Positions 17,001 to 24,436 of a stretch of 31,972 bases of DNA are shown one piece after another (the stretch's first letter is position 1; the number at the start of each line of letters is the position of its first letter). The notes under the pieces were generated by a model, which was not told where the DNA came from, made no database searches, and worked only from the letters and a program-made list of their open reading frames with translations. A program made the position numbers and the translations under genes. Source of the DNA: an uncultured Clostridia bacterium (GTDB taxonomy: Bacteria > Bacillota > Clostridia > Oscillospirales > Oscillospiraceae); the NCBI GenBank assembly GCA_937893605.1, contig CALBGG010000024.1, forward strand, positions 1 to 31,972, in the 5' to 3' direction.

Positions 17001-18592
17001 ACAGCCTTGACTATAGCGTTTACGGTCTGCTCGTCGGCATCCGTGCCCAGCTGCGCAAGGCGTGAGCTTACGTCGCTTGCGTCCTCCTGTGCATATGTGC
17101 CGCGTATCAGAGACTCAAGATTTTCGGTTTCCTTGTCGCTGAGGTTGCGCTTGCCGCGCTGTGTGCTCTGATCGAGGATGTTTTTATATTTTTCTGCCGT
17201 CAGCTGCGCGTCGCTGCCCTGCTCAGTGGCAAGACCGGCATTGACGAGCTGGCGTTGATATTCCTCATACGCTCTTTGCTGTGCGTTCTCGGCTCTGTAC
17301 TGACCGCTGACAACGTTCGTGCCCGCGCCCACAAGACCGAGCGCCCCGCCTATGATATAGTCCTCAAGCATCTGCTGAGTATTGAAATCGTCGGTAAGGT
17401 CTGACCAGTCGCCTTTCCCATCGTCAAGCTTCAGTATGCGGTCGGCCACGGGATTCAGAATATCCGAAAGGACTTCCTCCATGCCCTCTTCATTCGCGCC
17501 GACTAAAACCTTTAATGCCGTGCGGCCTTTGTCCGTCTTTGCAAGGCGGTTTACAAGATTGTTGACAAGGTTTTCATTTTTTATGATTCCCTTGCCGTAT
17601 GCGACTTTAGAGACCGAGCCGAAAAGCTTCTCTGTAAGCATCTCGATAGCCGCGCTCTTTATGCCGGATATCTGCTGCTCACCCTCGCTCAGGCCGCGCT
17701 GCTGTGCTTCCAGCGAAGCAGAGCCGTATGCTCGCCCCGCCATTGCCGCAAGACCTGAGCCGGGTGCAACAGCGTTAAGAAGCGCGTCACCTGCAAACTG
17801 TGCGCCCGCAATGCCGAAGTCAACAACGCCCTGTCCGAATTTGCCCAAGCCCTCTTTGGCCTCCTGCTCGTACTCATATGCACGTTCCGAGCTTTCCTCG
17901 GCACCTGCCAGCAGCTTTTGCTTGAAATCCCCCATCCAGCCATCATTGAAGCTCTCCGCCTTTTTCTGCTCTGCCTTGCGCTGTGCTTGTCCTAACTTGG
18001 CCTGTCTGCCCTCTTTTTTTGCAGTCTTGACCTCGTCTATCGCCGTCCGTGCGCTCTCACCCATGGAAAGATTACCGGATGAAGATGTAGCATCCGCAAC
18101 CAGCTTTTTGTAAGCTGCCGCAGATGAAGAAAGTGCGCTTTTCACAACCGCCTCGCCCTTGAAATTGCCCGTGGGCGTGGACGTAAAAGCCCTTTGCGCC
18201 GATGCTCTGCCTCTCGGTCTTTCCGTGTCGGCAGGCTCAAAGCGGCTGCGAGGAGTCGCCGTGCCCTTTACCGGCTTATTTGCCGCAGCACCTGTCTTAC
18301 CGTTGCCATATGTTTTTGCATACAGGTATGCAGGATTATTGCTCGCCAGCACGTTATTTGGCAATGCACCGTTTACACCTGCGTTTGCTGTGGAGCTACT
18401 TGTTTTAGTTCCTCTTATAGCTGCGAGGCTGTCAGCGTATTTTCTTTCCCAATTTTCTTTGTTAAAAGAAGATTCACTCTTAGCTGCTGTTCCTTTACCC
18501 GATGTGCTGTACGAGCTTGCCTCTTCTGTTTTCCTAACGGAAGCAAGAGCATCGGCGTATTTCTTTTCCCATTTATTTTTATTAAAAGCCAT
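11039..18592 (-). CDS. Giant polyvalent internal-virion protein: zincin, BECR-nuclease-like, methyltransferase and ejection regions, 2517 aa
   Basis: One uninterrupted frame starting with GAGGG four bases before the ATG. Residues 2-63 hold two copies of a FNKxxWExKYADxLAxxR motif. About 215-430 is helical with membrane-like stretches. A metallopeptidase motif HEMGH is at 840-844, with acidic ligand candidates near 888-897. About 945-1120 resembles the phage BECR-fold nuclease domains of polyvalent proteins (GHGLTK, then VPNVIQNGKVIDYK, YIHDV). About 1120-1330 is a class I methyltransferase (VLDASSGLGYG near 1206; DVIISNAVLNVLP near 1255; motif IV is not NPPY). The rest includes a conserved RYLAMLGNPRTHVRNIVGN region near 1905-1935 and a hydrophobic segment near 2165-2190. 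Such proteins are thought to enter the cell with the DNA. Activity of each domain is inferred. Confidence 0.85.
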   Translation of the reverse strand: MAFNKNKWEKKYADALASVRKTEEASSYSTSGKGTAAKSESSFNKENWERKYADSLAAIRGTKTSSSTANAGVNGALPNNVLASNNPAYLYAKTYGNGKTGAAANKPVKGTATPRSRFEPADTERPRGRASAQRAFTSTPTGNFKGEAVVKSALSSSAAAYKKLVADATSSSGNLSMGESARTAIDEVKTAKKEGRQAKLGQAQRKAEQKKAESFNDGWMGDFKQKLLAGAEESSERAYEYEQEAKEGLGKFGQGVVDFGIAGAQFAGDALLNAVAPGSGLAAMAGRAYGSASLEAQQRGLSEGEQQISGIKSAAIEMLTEKLFGSVSKVAYGKGIIKNENLVNNLVNRLAKTDKGRTALKVLVGANEEGMEEVLSDILNPVADRILKLDDGKGDWSDLTDDFNTQQMLEDYIIGGALGLVGAGTNVVSGQYRAENAQQRAYEEYQRQLVNAGLATEQGSDAQLTAEKYKNILDQSTQRGKRNLSDKETENLESLIRGTYAQEDASDVSSRLAQLGTDADEQTVNAIVKAVNGETLNRAEQKAFDANPYSQRVVNEMLDTEGVTSNEWYADRASAQSFTPESSNGISVERAQNVLNTSTASNPVFVNSMARQYDVAPEVVERTYNLNPTAPQAFETAFNAVYQMGQQGTDKAALSKVPVLNTAQANIAYQMGADSVNAASVSTDVNTDTAAPTQTAAPVDINNTQEVNENGVRIHNVAERIDGQNTEGQIRGVEAVAGENVGGRSQQEQGGAGEVQIKAGEKVSYKGKQQKGVYYAAEDTEDMKKGRELAESYGYKVRYFVGGNIRYAGGEFRGVVDTANKTVMVRADHPDYTAEQIMRHEMGHAAFENGDLSIDEAREMLLDNFTADELNELIEIYSSEYGGILSPEEAFEEICCDALGRMNIFEGTDLSSESYEKAQDTVRKYAAEKNNSKGRAPPKKGGVKYSWGRDFSLSTVNNNAISLLTMKPVAKLTGNEFAKSDTSLMERVTAFFAGKEMLNPELGRVEFTKSSFRDNRGHGLTKLKVVSYAAVPNVIQNGKVIDYKPDYEGRPYDRITIAAPITIGDESYFTGVMVQRDQNTQRFYIHDVITEKEARTPFTTGLSAKNGEDTRGAQRLYITNIIRNALQVKQNAGGAEKYSLEPVKPIQPKNGEWERGSTTDEVRAKRPDLWAVDAESSESRNPTQISGTVKSYRKIYDALKAEGFDGTVLDASSGLGYGTRAGIEEYGFNVEDIEPFPDNSYKPKYTDYSKLHKKYDVIISNAVLNVLPQDQRDALVVKMGQMLNDGGRMFINVRGTDVRNASSKVPIDEANMEYYISNTGSYQKGFTKKELVAYLSDALGEGYTVVGTNKFGAVSAVVTKQAEASKKFSREPERLNELRRQNERKLAQATAEDAANENERGLIRDYQKQYSKVEDIREKLSAAQQTLTEAENNGADYDTTTKAKNRFTLLSKQYAREHRKLNGYGSTKALQNVLERVSARTAKDAGHIDNRSFSSVGDRGVKPFQMEHPELHKYYEDMAQTVLDDIGTATMYRTKNGYVKTKFTDDFKRALGGSSFNDGLQALEDIANDHGSENYALAKRMELFLDDLLTNGYKGASGNAEYIRAKENISGGNTAWENYLEENSLAIADGLITENELYQEFIQMRSDLPEGMGAASANFTGEETVGERWVTEAQGKGDSALHPISKEQEANLAEQQQRAPQEIPKKDLNGKLTSKHVSTIANSGMTPAEFSDALREDAALGKFSHIAYSDEAALKKANRTIEINGWDQALADYKAEINSGRVSKDNTVMGIALYNNAVNSGDYATAMDIASLMVKNSTNTAQSLQAMRILNKLSPECKLYLAAKSVENIEEDLNERYKDNKADIHVDKILYDEYAKALRQGDEDGIKTAWANIEQSVAQQIDATWYEKLNNFRYLAMLGNPRTHVRNIVGNAFFVPVRAVKNTIAYGLENIANAKINGGIERSKAILNPSNAADAALIKYAMSDFEAVQEVILSGGKYVDTFQGIDKSRTIYKTKILEAARKGNLAALDAEDAWFCKPAYANALAKWYKANGISAEQLNTGKVPEETIIKAQTIAIKEAQKATYRDTNWFSAQVSRLGKVDNKIASVLIEGVLPFKKTPANILARAVEYSPVGLIKSLALDTKKVKAYVNGDIENGMSPAQFIDDVSAGLTGTALMGLGVLLASWGVLSGGEGDDDKQNYFDDLSGKQNYALSIGGLSITLDWLAPESMPLFVGVEFFNSLSSKNEDNSFVQNLISSIMSLSTPMFEMSMLQSVNDLFDNLAYIQQGEGTFKIVSSMASNYISQYFPTLFGQAERTFEETQRETTYIDRNSAMGSELQYMWGKIANKIPFYDFSQIPYIDAWGRTEETGNLFERMLNNFVNPAYVKQERPTEIDGELERLYDLGETGVYPSRAETDTKINGEYLTADEYVKYATAKGQTSYELAQGVINSAAYSGASDPEKAYMLKYVYSYADHIARYEVNSDYSLAKWEMAAYKSGNPMQAIIDHAQEYYKPDEEN

Positions 18593-18599
18593 AGTACCC

Positions 18600-20051
18600 T
18601 CACTTTGCTTTTAGTGTTCCCGCTGCGTAATTCTTAGCATCAAGATATTCTTTATATTGTGTCGGGGTTATTTCACCATTATATAAAGCCGCAAGCAGCT
18701 CTGCCGTTTCTTTGTCAGGTTGGCTTGTAACCTGCCCTGTTGATTTGTTTACAACAGTTGAGCCCGTAGAATAATATTTTTTACTATTGCTTCTGCTACC
18801 ACTGCTCGAACTTCCACCTCCGCTGCTTCTCGCCGACTGTGCCGCCGCCTGCTGTGCATAATAGTTGCGCACGGAGTTGATATACTCGGCACTGTACCCC
18901 GACTTGCTGACAAGGTCAGCCGACGGCGTGCCGCCCAATTGCAGGATGGCATCAACCTCGCTCCGAGCATTCTTCATCGCGTCTTGCTGTCGGTTATAGT
19001 CGGTCTCATCCTTTGCCTGATTGCGGTCATAATTTGTCTCGTTCATCTGCCAATCGCGATTAAGCTTGTCCTGATATCTCTGATAGTCGCTCGACTCCGC
19101 GCCGGAGATGAGATCGTACAGATTGCCGAGATTGCCGATCTTGTCCTGCTGCTGATTGTATGCCATGCTCGCAGCCGCTGCCGCCGCTTCATACTCTGCC
19201 TGTGCATTTGCGACCTCCTGCTGATAGCGCTGGAAATCGACCTGATCTCGGTCAATGTACATGCTGTAGAGGTTCTTGAGGTTAGTGCCTTCGTCCTGAT
19301 ACTGGCCGTATGCCCTGTCGTAGAACTCCGGCAGCATCTCCTGCACCTTGTTGAGATACGCGTTGTACATCTGCTGGCCGACCGCCTGAGAATACGTCGA
19401 GCTGTAGCCGCCCGTGAGCGCCGTTGCCTGACCCATCGTGTCCTCCATGGCAAGCTGTCCCTGCTTTGTGTACATGTCCTTATACTGCTGATACAAGGGG
19501 TCAAGCTCCTCGTTATATTCAAACGGGTCTCGGTTTAAAAGCTTGTTCAAAAGCTCGTCTATCTGCGCGTCATATTTTGCGTTGTAGCTTGGTGCAGAAT
19601 AACTCGGCATTGAAACACCGGGAGAGTTTATGGCATCTTCGTATGCGCCCAATATCTCGTCAAGCTTGTCCGACCATTTTGAATCCTGTTCGTAGTCGAG
19701 CGCACCGTATTTGTTGCGCAGCTCATAGCTCATTCCCTCACCAAGAATCTTAGCGTTAGCGTCCTTTTCGGCATTTTTTGCGCCCGCCAAGTCGCCGGCA
19801 GCAGCAAGGGAATCGGCCAAAAGGCCGTAGTCTGTTGCATTGTTGTAGTTTCTGCCGCCGTAGGACTTGTTTGCGTTGCCCGCGTAATTGTAAGTCGGGG
19901 CGTAGTCCTTAATGCCTTCGTTGGCGATCTTCGCATTTCGCCTGATTTCAGCCTCACCAGCCGCCTTGTAGTCACCTTTTGCTACTGCATTGTTTATGTC
20001 TGACTGATAATCTCGATCTTTTTCGTAGTAAACACCGTTGTATATTGGCAT
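18600..20051 (-). CDS. Putative internal virion/ejection protein, 483 aa
   Basis: A largely helical protein rich in Tyr, Gln, Asn, Ala and Asp. It has long coiled-coil parts (YQQEVANAQAEYEAAAAAAS; YQDKLNRDWQMNETNYDRNQ) and a Ser/Gly-rich linker near residue 410. GGAGG precedes the ATG. The gene lies directly before the giant polyvalent protein, with an eight-base gap, where podoviruses encode core or ejection proteins (compare T7 gp15 and P22 gp16 by position). No catalytic motif is visible. It probably packs in the head with the polyvalent protein and helps DNA entry; this is inference from composition and position. Confidence 0.7.
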   Translation of the reverse strand: MPIYNGVYYEKDRDYQSDINNAVAKGDYKAAGEAEIRRNAKIANEGIKDYAPTYNYAGNANKSYGGRNYNNATDYGLLADSLAAAGDLAGAKNAEKDANAKILGEGMSYELRNKYGALDYEQDSKWSDKLDEILGAYEDAINSPGVSMPSYSAPSYNAKYDAQIDELLNKLLNRDPFEYNEELDPLYQQYKDMYTKQGQLAMEDTMGQATALTGGYSSTYSQAVGQQMYNAYLNKVQEMLPEFYDRAYGQYQDEGTNLKNLYSMYIDRDQVDFQRYQQEVANAQAEYEAAAAAASMAYNQQQDKIGNLGNLYDLISGAESSDYQRYQDKLNRDWQMNETNYDRNQAKDETDYNRQQDAMKNARSEVDAILQLGGTPSADLVSKSGYSAEYINSVRNYYAQQAAAQSARSSGGGSSSSGSRSNSKKYYSTGSTVVNKSTGQVTSQPDKETAELLAALYNGEITPTQYKEYLDAKNYAAGTLKAK

Positions 20052-20069
20052 TCAAAAAACCTCCGTGTG

Positions 20070-20513
20070 TTAATCTTGTGCTTTACCCACAGCCATGTAC
20101 ATTACCGTGATGCTTCCGGCGCTGTCGGCTTTGGGTAATGAAGCCGTAAAGCCCGTTTTGCTTACGTTGTCTGATTTTATAGTTACGTTCCTGTCCGAAA
20201 ACGGCTGTGAGCATATGACAACGGGTTTATCCGCAAACTTCACTTTGCTGCCGAAGCTTACGCTCACGCTCGTTTCGTCCTCGGTGCTGTATGTCATTGA
20301 GAACGTGCCGTATGCTATGCTGCTGTCGGATGATACCGACGCAATAACCACGCTGCTGTCCGTTGTCGTGCCGGTTTCCGCAACGTCCTGCGCGTTCCCC
20401 GCGTTGAGCCAAACTGAAAGCGTTTCCGCCAACTGTGCGCTGTAGCGGTATAGTTGTGTCGCCTTTTCGTCTGCCGTTCCTGATATTCTCGGCGGCTGAG
20501 GTATAATTATCAT
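20070..20513 (-). CDS. Small tail/structural protein with beta-rich C-terminus, 147 aa
   Basis: The N-terminus is Pro-rich and helical (IIIPQPPRISGTADEKATQL) and the remainder is Thr/Ser/Val-rich beta structure ending in FTASLPKADSAGSITVMYMAVG. That ending resembles receptor-tip or gp53-like domains of fibre proteins, with low certainty. Its ATG overlaps the stop of the tail hub gene (ATGA), so the two proteins are made in step. Likely a virion component that binds the tail hub. Confidence 0.7.
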   Translation of the reverse strand: MIIIPQPPRISGTADEKATQLYRYSAQLAETLSVWLNAGNAQDVAETGTTTDSSVVIASVSSDSSIAYGTFSMTYSTEDETSVSVSFGSKVKFADKPVVICSQPFSDRNVTIKSDNVSKTGFTASLPKADSAGSITVMYMAVGKAQD

Positions 20514-22495
20514 TTGATATCCGTACCTCCCTCAAAAAGCTTGCTGAAGCTGTACACTCTGACCTCGCCGTGTCCTGCAAGCTTTATTCTGAAATGATCG
20601 CAGCGTTTCGGCCTGACCGGCACCATGAATGTTGTTGTGCCCTTGCCTTTTATCCGCCCCTGATGCTCCCACACGCCCGAACTGTCGTACTCGATGTAAA
20701 TGTGCATCTCCGAGCCCTTGGGGAGCACCATGCGCAGATTAAAGCGGCTTATATACTTTTGCCCGGTATAGTTATAGCCCTGCAAGCCCGTTATCGCTTC
20801 CCATTCGATTCCCGGCTCTGCATTCCCGGTTTTCGTGTAGCTTGAAACAAGGTTTATCGAGCAGCCGTCTGTGCCCTCCGTGACAAAAAATGTTTCGTTG
20901 TTTATCGAGAAGAACGCAAGTGCATGTTTTTCGTCCTCCTTATGCCACAGGCCGCGCTTTGTGTCGTAAACGAACAGTGACCACGCTCCTGCGGTGTCCT
21001 TGAGCGATAAATAATACTTGTCGTTTGCACTGCCGCCCTCTGCCGCGACGTAATACACATCGCCCAGCGGTGCGCCTATGTCATACGCCTGAGTGCCGTC
21101 AAAGGCCATCACGCCGCCTCGCGCCTTGTAGTAGCACACATCGTTTATTACTGCTACAGAGCCGCTGCACCCCGTCTGAACGCCCTGCACGACCTTGTCA
21201 ACTATCTGATGTGCCCCGGATGATGAGACATAAACCTTGTGATAGCAGTTTTCCTTAAAAAAAATCAGGTTGCCGCCGATGTTCGCAACGCCCGTGAACG
21301 CGCCCTGAGTGCCTATTGAAGCGCGGTATGCATCCGTGCTTATGCCCTTGTATGTTGACCATCGTGTTTCGTCGCCCAGCTTGCAGGCGTATATCTCGTT
21401 AACATTGGTTTTCGCCGCCGATTCAGCCGCGTCATAGCTGTACCGGCATCCCCAAATGCGGTTTTGCGCCTGAACGACAAAGTCCATATCGGGCGCGTCG
21501 CGGTAAAGCTTCACGCTTCCCGCCGTCTGTGTAAAATCGCCCGTAATTATGTCGGTAAAAACATAGATAAGCTCGACAGCATACGATTTCACGCCGCTTT
21601 CGGAAGTGGTTTCATCTGTTTTGTGGATAACTCGCTTGTTAGGCGTGTGAGTACCCTCAAATTTTGCGGAATTATCCCCCTCGGAAAACGTTGCGCCCGT
21701 GAAAGATATCTCTATCGTGTCGCCGGAGTCGATGCTTATCTTGCGTTCTATCTCTTTTTCGGTCATCGTGCCCATAGGCAGAACGATGCGGGATTTGATA
21801 TCGCTTGTTTTTGCCCACGAACCGGCAATGTATTTTTTCCACACAAGCCCCGTTTCCGTGCTCGATGAATCAAGCCACAGATCGCCCGTTTTCGGGTCTT
21901 CCGGCGCTGTATCGGCCTTTGTGAAAGTGACGGCCTCGCCGTCCTCGTCGCAGGGAGTGAATTTTATCGGCGCGTCTGACGTCGCCGTGACGCTTATTTC
22001 TTTGTAAAGCCGCTCGTATTCATGGTTTTCCGTCTCGTCCGTGACCGTGCCGCTCTCGCCCTTTATACTGAGCTTATCGGGGTAAATGACGATCTTGTTT
22101 GAAAAGAACATCATCTGCTTGCTCCCGGCGCTTATAATGGCCGTGCTGTCAGCCGTTCCGTCCACAGTGAGCACTATTTTCTTGATATCAGCATAAGTGC
22201 CCGTACCGCGGTATATCTTGTACAGCGCTGCGTTTTCCTCGCTTGCGCTTGTCTTGCCCACGACGTAAAGATTTGCATCAGCATCGGCTATCATGCCGTA
22301 TATCGACGTAAATTCGCCTGCGGCAATGATACTGCGCGTATCTCTGTTGCCCATGAGTGGGTAATAGTCCGACGTGAGATTTTTCATGTCGTAAAATTCA
22401 CCGTCTTCTATCTTTAAATTGTGGTTGTAGCCCCCGAAAACATCCGTCACGGTTTCAACCGCGCTGCTTTCGGGTATGGTAACGTAGGTAGGCAT
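20510..22495 (-). CDS. Tail hub/nozzle-like beta-propeller protein, 661 aa
   Basis: A long beta-rich protein. It begins with ETVTDVFGGYNHNLKIEDGE and DMKNLTSDYYPLMGNRDTRS, a start I associate with tail hub proteins of clostridial podophages. Repeated blade-like patterns follow (IYGMIADADANLYVVG; IWGCRYS; GAFTGVANIGGNLIFFKEN; YYKARGGVMAFDG). This is the pattern of beta-propeller tail factors such as P22 gp10 or the T7 nozzle gp12, a comparison of design rather than proven homology. AGGAGG lies before the ATG. It follows the adaptor gene by ten bases, matching head-to-tail assembly order. Confidence 0.75.
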   Translation of the reverse strand: MPTYVTIPESSAVETVTDVFGGYNHNLKIEDGEFYDMKNLTSDYYPLMGNRDTRSIIAAGEFTSIYGMIADADANLYVVGKTSASEENAALYKIYRGTGTYADIKKIVLTVDGTADSTAIISAGSKQMMFFSNKIVIYPDKLSIKGESGTVTDETENHEYERLYKEISVTATSDAPIKFTPCDEDGEAVTFTKADTAPEDPKTGDLWLDSSSTETGLVWKKYIAGSWAKTSDIKSRIVLPMGTMTEKEIERKISIDSGDTIEISFTGATFSEGDNSAKFEGTHTPNKRVIHKTDETTSESGVKSYAVELIYVFTDIITGDFTQTAGSVKLYRDAPDMDFVVQAQNRIWGCRYSYDAAESAAKTNVNEIYACKLGDETRWSTYKGISTDAYRASIGTQGAFTGVANIGGNLIFFKENCYHKVYVSSSGAHQIVDKVVQGVQTGCSGSVAVINDVCYYKARGGVMAFDGTQAYDIGAPLGDVYYVAAEGGSANDKYYLSLKDTAGAWSLFVYDTKRGLWHKEDEKHALAFFSINNETFFVTEGTDGCSINLVSSYTKTGNAEPGIEWEAITGLQGYNYTGQKYISRFNLRMVLPKGSEMHIYIEYDSSGVWEHQGRIKGKGTTTFMVPVRPKRCDHFRIKLAGHGEVRVYSFSKLFEGGTDIK

Positions 22496-22505
22496 TTAAC
22501 TCCTC

Positions 22506-22880
22506 CTAAAACTTAAAATGCGCGTTTACCGGCAGCGGCATATGCGCCGCGTTGTACGCCTTTGCAAAGCGCGTATAGCCGTCGTTGTAAAACAGCACGG
22601 CCTTGTTGTACTTTGCGTCCTCGCCGTTCTGCTGTGCTATCTTGGCTTGCAGGAAGTTAACGTATATATCCTCCGCATAAGGCTCAGGCACAAGCAGCGT
22701 CGCGGCTATATCAGCTGCCGTATATTCAGGCCTGTCAACGTTATCCGCGCCCTCATGCGTCGCTACAAGGTCGTTGTATATAAGCCTGTCCATTTCAAGC
22801 AGCCAGCGCACTTTGTCGGTTTCTTCGTATGCGTTGGGGGTAAGCTTATCGGTTAAATCTATTGCTTCGGCAATTGTCAT
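22506..22880 (-). CDS. Head-tail adaptor protein, 124 aa
   Basis: An all-helical protein (MTIAEAIDLTDKLTPNAYEE; KVRWLLEMDRLIYNDLVATH; EDIYVNFLQAKIAQQNGE) matching the size, helical pattern and position of adaptor or gatekeeper proteins that dock under the portal in podoviruses. AGGAG before the ATG sits just after a strong hairpin. It is encoded between the capsid genes and the tail hub. Confidence 0.75.
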   Translation of the reverse strand: MTIAEAIDLTDKLTPNAYEETDKVRWLLEMDRLIYNDLVATHEGADNVDRPEYTAADIAATLLVPEPYAEDIYVNFLQAKIAQQNGEDAKYNKAVLFYNDGYTRFAKAYNAAHMPLPVNAHFKF

Positions 22881-22894
22881 GTCGTAATTCTCCT

Positions 22895-22924
22895 ATTAAA
22901 ACAGCCGCCATTGCAGGCGGCTGT
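22895..22924 (-). terminator. Strong hairpin after the capsid genes, weak terminator
   Basis: ACAGCCGCC (22901-22909) and GGCGGCTGT (22916-22924) form a perfect 9-bp stem. On the minus strand the tail is TTTAATAGG, short of a full T tract and merging with the adaptor's ribosome binding site. It may reduce transcription after the highly expressed capsid genes or stabilise their mRNA. Confidence 0.55.
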
Positions 22925-22954
22925 GCTGTTTTTGTAATAATGGCGTGACCGCCG

Positions 22955-23188
22955 TTATGCGTTATTGAATTTCAGCGCGTCGATGCTCTCGTCAAGCATG
23001 CGCTGTGCGTAGTTTGCCCTCTCGATCTCGTCGGCTACGCATTTGGGCACAAGGGATGTTTTGCCCTTGGGAAGCAGATAGTTTTTGCCATTAACGGAAA
23101 CATACTTGTTCGGATCGCTGTTTCTGTCGCCGCGAGGTATGAACACCTCAACCTTTTCCTCTGCTTCCGTCTTCTTAGTGTTTGCCAT
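22955..23188 (-). CDS. Small head protein downstream of major capsid, 77 aa
   Basis: A Lys/Glu-rich N-terminus is followed by a small folded region (VEVFIPRGDRNSDPNKYVSV, NGKNYLLPKGKTSLVPKCVA) and a C-terminal helix. The start at 23188 is chosen from AAAGGAG five bases upstream. Genes of this size right after an N4-gp56-type capsid gene are frequent; stabilising or decorating the capsid is a plausible role but not shown by any motif. Confidence 0.7.
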   Translation of the reverse strand: MANTKKTEAEEKVEVFIPRGDRNSDPNKYVSVNGKNYLLPKGKTSLVPKCVADEIERANYAQRMLDESIDALKFNNA

Positions 23189-23236
23189 GTTTTCTCCTTT
23201 CACGGGAGGGAGGGTGTTAGCCCTCCCATTGCCGGA

Positions 23237-24388
23237 TTACTTGTTTTCTTCGTCAGTCGCGGAATACGAGCTGACGGACATAACGCGGAGCACGCGCTCC
23301 GGGTAAAGGATGGTAGCGCCGTTGGTTTCGAACTTATAACCGATGGTGCTGAACTGGTTAAGAGGACCGCCTATCTCGTCCTTGTCGTGGATGATCATTT
23401 CAAGGCCGCCGCCCTCGGGGTCAACGATGCCGAAGCCGTCCTTACCGAAGAAGTAAGTAGCATAGGTAACGCCATTGGACTTATTCTTGTAGGTGGTAGA
23501 GCCGGAGTAGGTGTAGCTGCCGCCGAGAATGGGAGCGAAGGTATCTTCGATGAAGCGGCAGCCGTGCAGTTCGCCTATTTCACCGTTGAATATCTCGCCG
23601 GTAGCAGCGTACTTGTGTACCTCTATCCATTCCTTGGACTGGCGCAGATCATATGCAACAGAGGGGTGGATAACAGCGTAATACTTGCCGTTAATGCGGG
23701 GCACGCGGTCTTTCTTGAGCTTGGTAACTGCCTTGTTTACCATGGTGGGGGTAAGCAGTGCCCAGCCGTCCGAAGTTGCGCTGTCGCCGCTTCCTGTCTT
23801 ACCACCTGCGCCCATGGCCGCCGGGGTGGTAGGCGTAGAGAGCACATTGCCGTCAGTGTCTACGTTATCGCAGTACATCACGTTAGTGCCGACAAGCAAC
23901 GCGTCGCGGATAAGGGTCTCCTGCGTTGCCGCAGCGGATGCGCCCATCTCCTCGGTTGCCGCGAGAATGACGTTGTCATATGCTCGCATTTCGAGCTTAT
24001 CGGTAATGGAGGTGTAGGTGCCGTACTGCGAGATAGACGCGGTAAGGCTGGAAGCGCCGAACTGCTGACCGGTGGGGATTACACCTTCCTTGAGCTCGCT
24101 TGCACGGTCAAAGGTGTTGAACTTTCTCCACTCGATGGTAGTGCCGCCGTTCTTGGGCAGGCGCTGCTTGCGGCCAAACTGCGCATAGAACATCTCGGTA
24201 CGCGCATTTTCAAGCAGCTCGGTATCGTAAAAGGTTTTAAGCTCCGGCGCAAGGGTGTTGGTGCTGGGGTCTGCGGTAACAGCAGCGCCGGTGTATGCGT
24301 TGGTGTAGTTGGAAGTACCGTTGTTTACAAGGGTGTTTACAACAGTACCTGCGTCTGCAAAAAGCTGAATCCAATTAAAATTAGTCAT
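23237..24388 (-). CDS. Major capsid protein, N4-gp56 family, with Prp-type cleavage leader
   Basis: A 383-residue coat protein of the HK97 fold as far as the family is known. Signature stretches are LAPELKTFYDTELLENARTE, MFYAQFGRKQRLPKNGG, EWRKFNTF, and a C-terminal IHDKDEIGGPLNQFSTIGYK. The first residues MTNFNWIQLFADAG closely resemble the start of the scaffold (MRNKFKWLQLFADGTG) and the Prp site of ribosomal protein L27 (LNLQFFAS). I therefore expect the first 10-11 residues to be removed during head maturation. AAAGGA precedes the ATG. It follows the scaffold by 48 bases and is probably the most abundant late product. Confidence 0.93.
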   Translation of the reverse strand: MTNFNWIQLFADAGTVVNTLVNNGTSNYTNAYTGAAVTADPSTNTLAPELKTFYDTELLENARTEMFYAQFGRKQRLPKNGGTTIEWRKFNTFDRASELKEGVIPTGQQFGASSLTASISQYGTYTSITDKLEMRAYDNVILAATEEMGASAAATQETLIRDALLVGTNVMYCDNVDTDGNVLSTPTTPAAMGAGGKTGSGDSATSDGWALLTPTMVNKAVTKLKKDRVPRINGKYYAVIHPSVAYDLRQSKEWIEVHKYAATGEIFNGEIGELHGCRFIEDTFAPILGGSYTYSGSTTYKNKSNGVTYATYFFGKDGFGIVDPEGGGLEMIIHDKDEIGGPLNQFSTIGYKFETNGATILYPERVLRVMSVSSYSATDEENK

Positions 24389-24436
24389 TTATCGTTTCCT
24401 TTCATAGCTGTGCCACGAGCAGAAACGACAAGGCGC

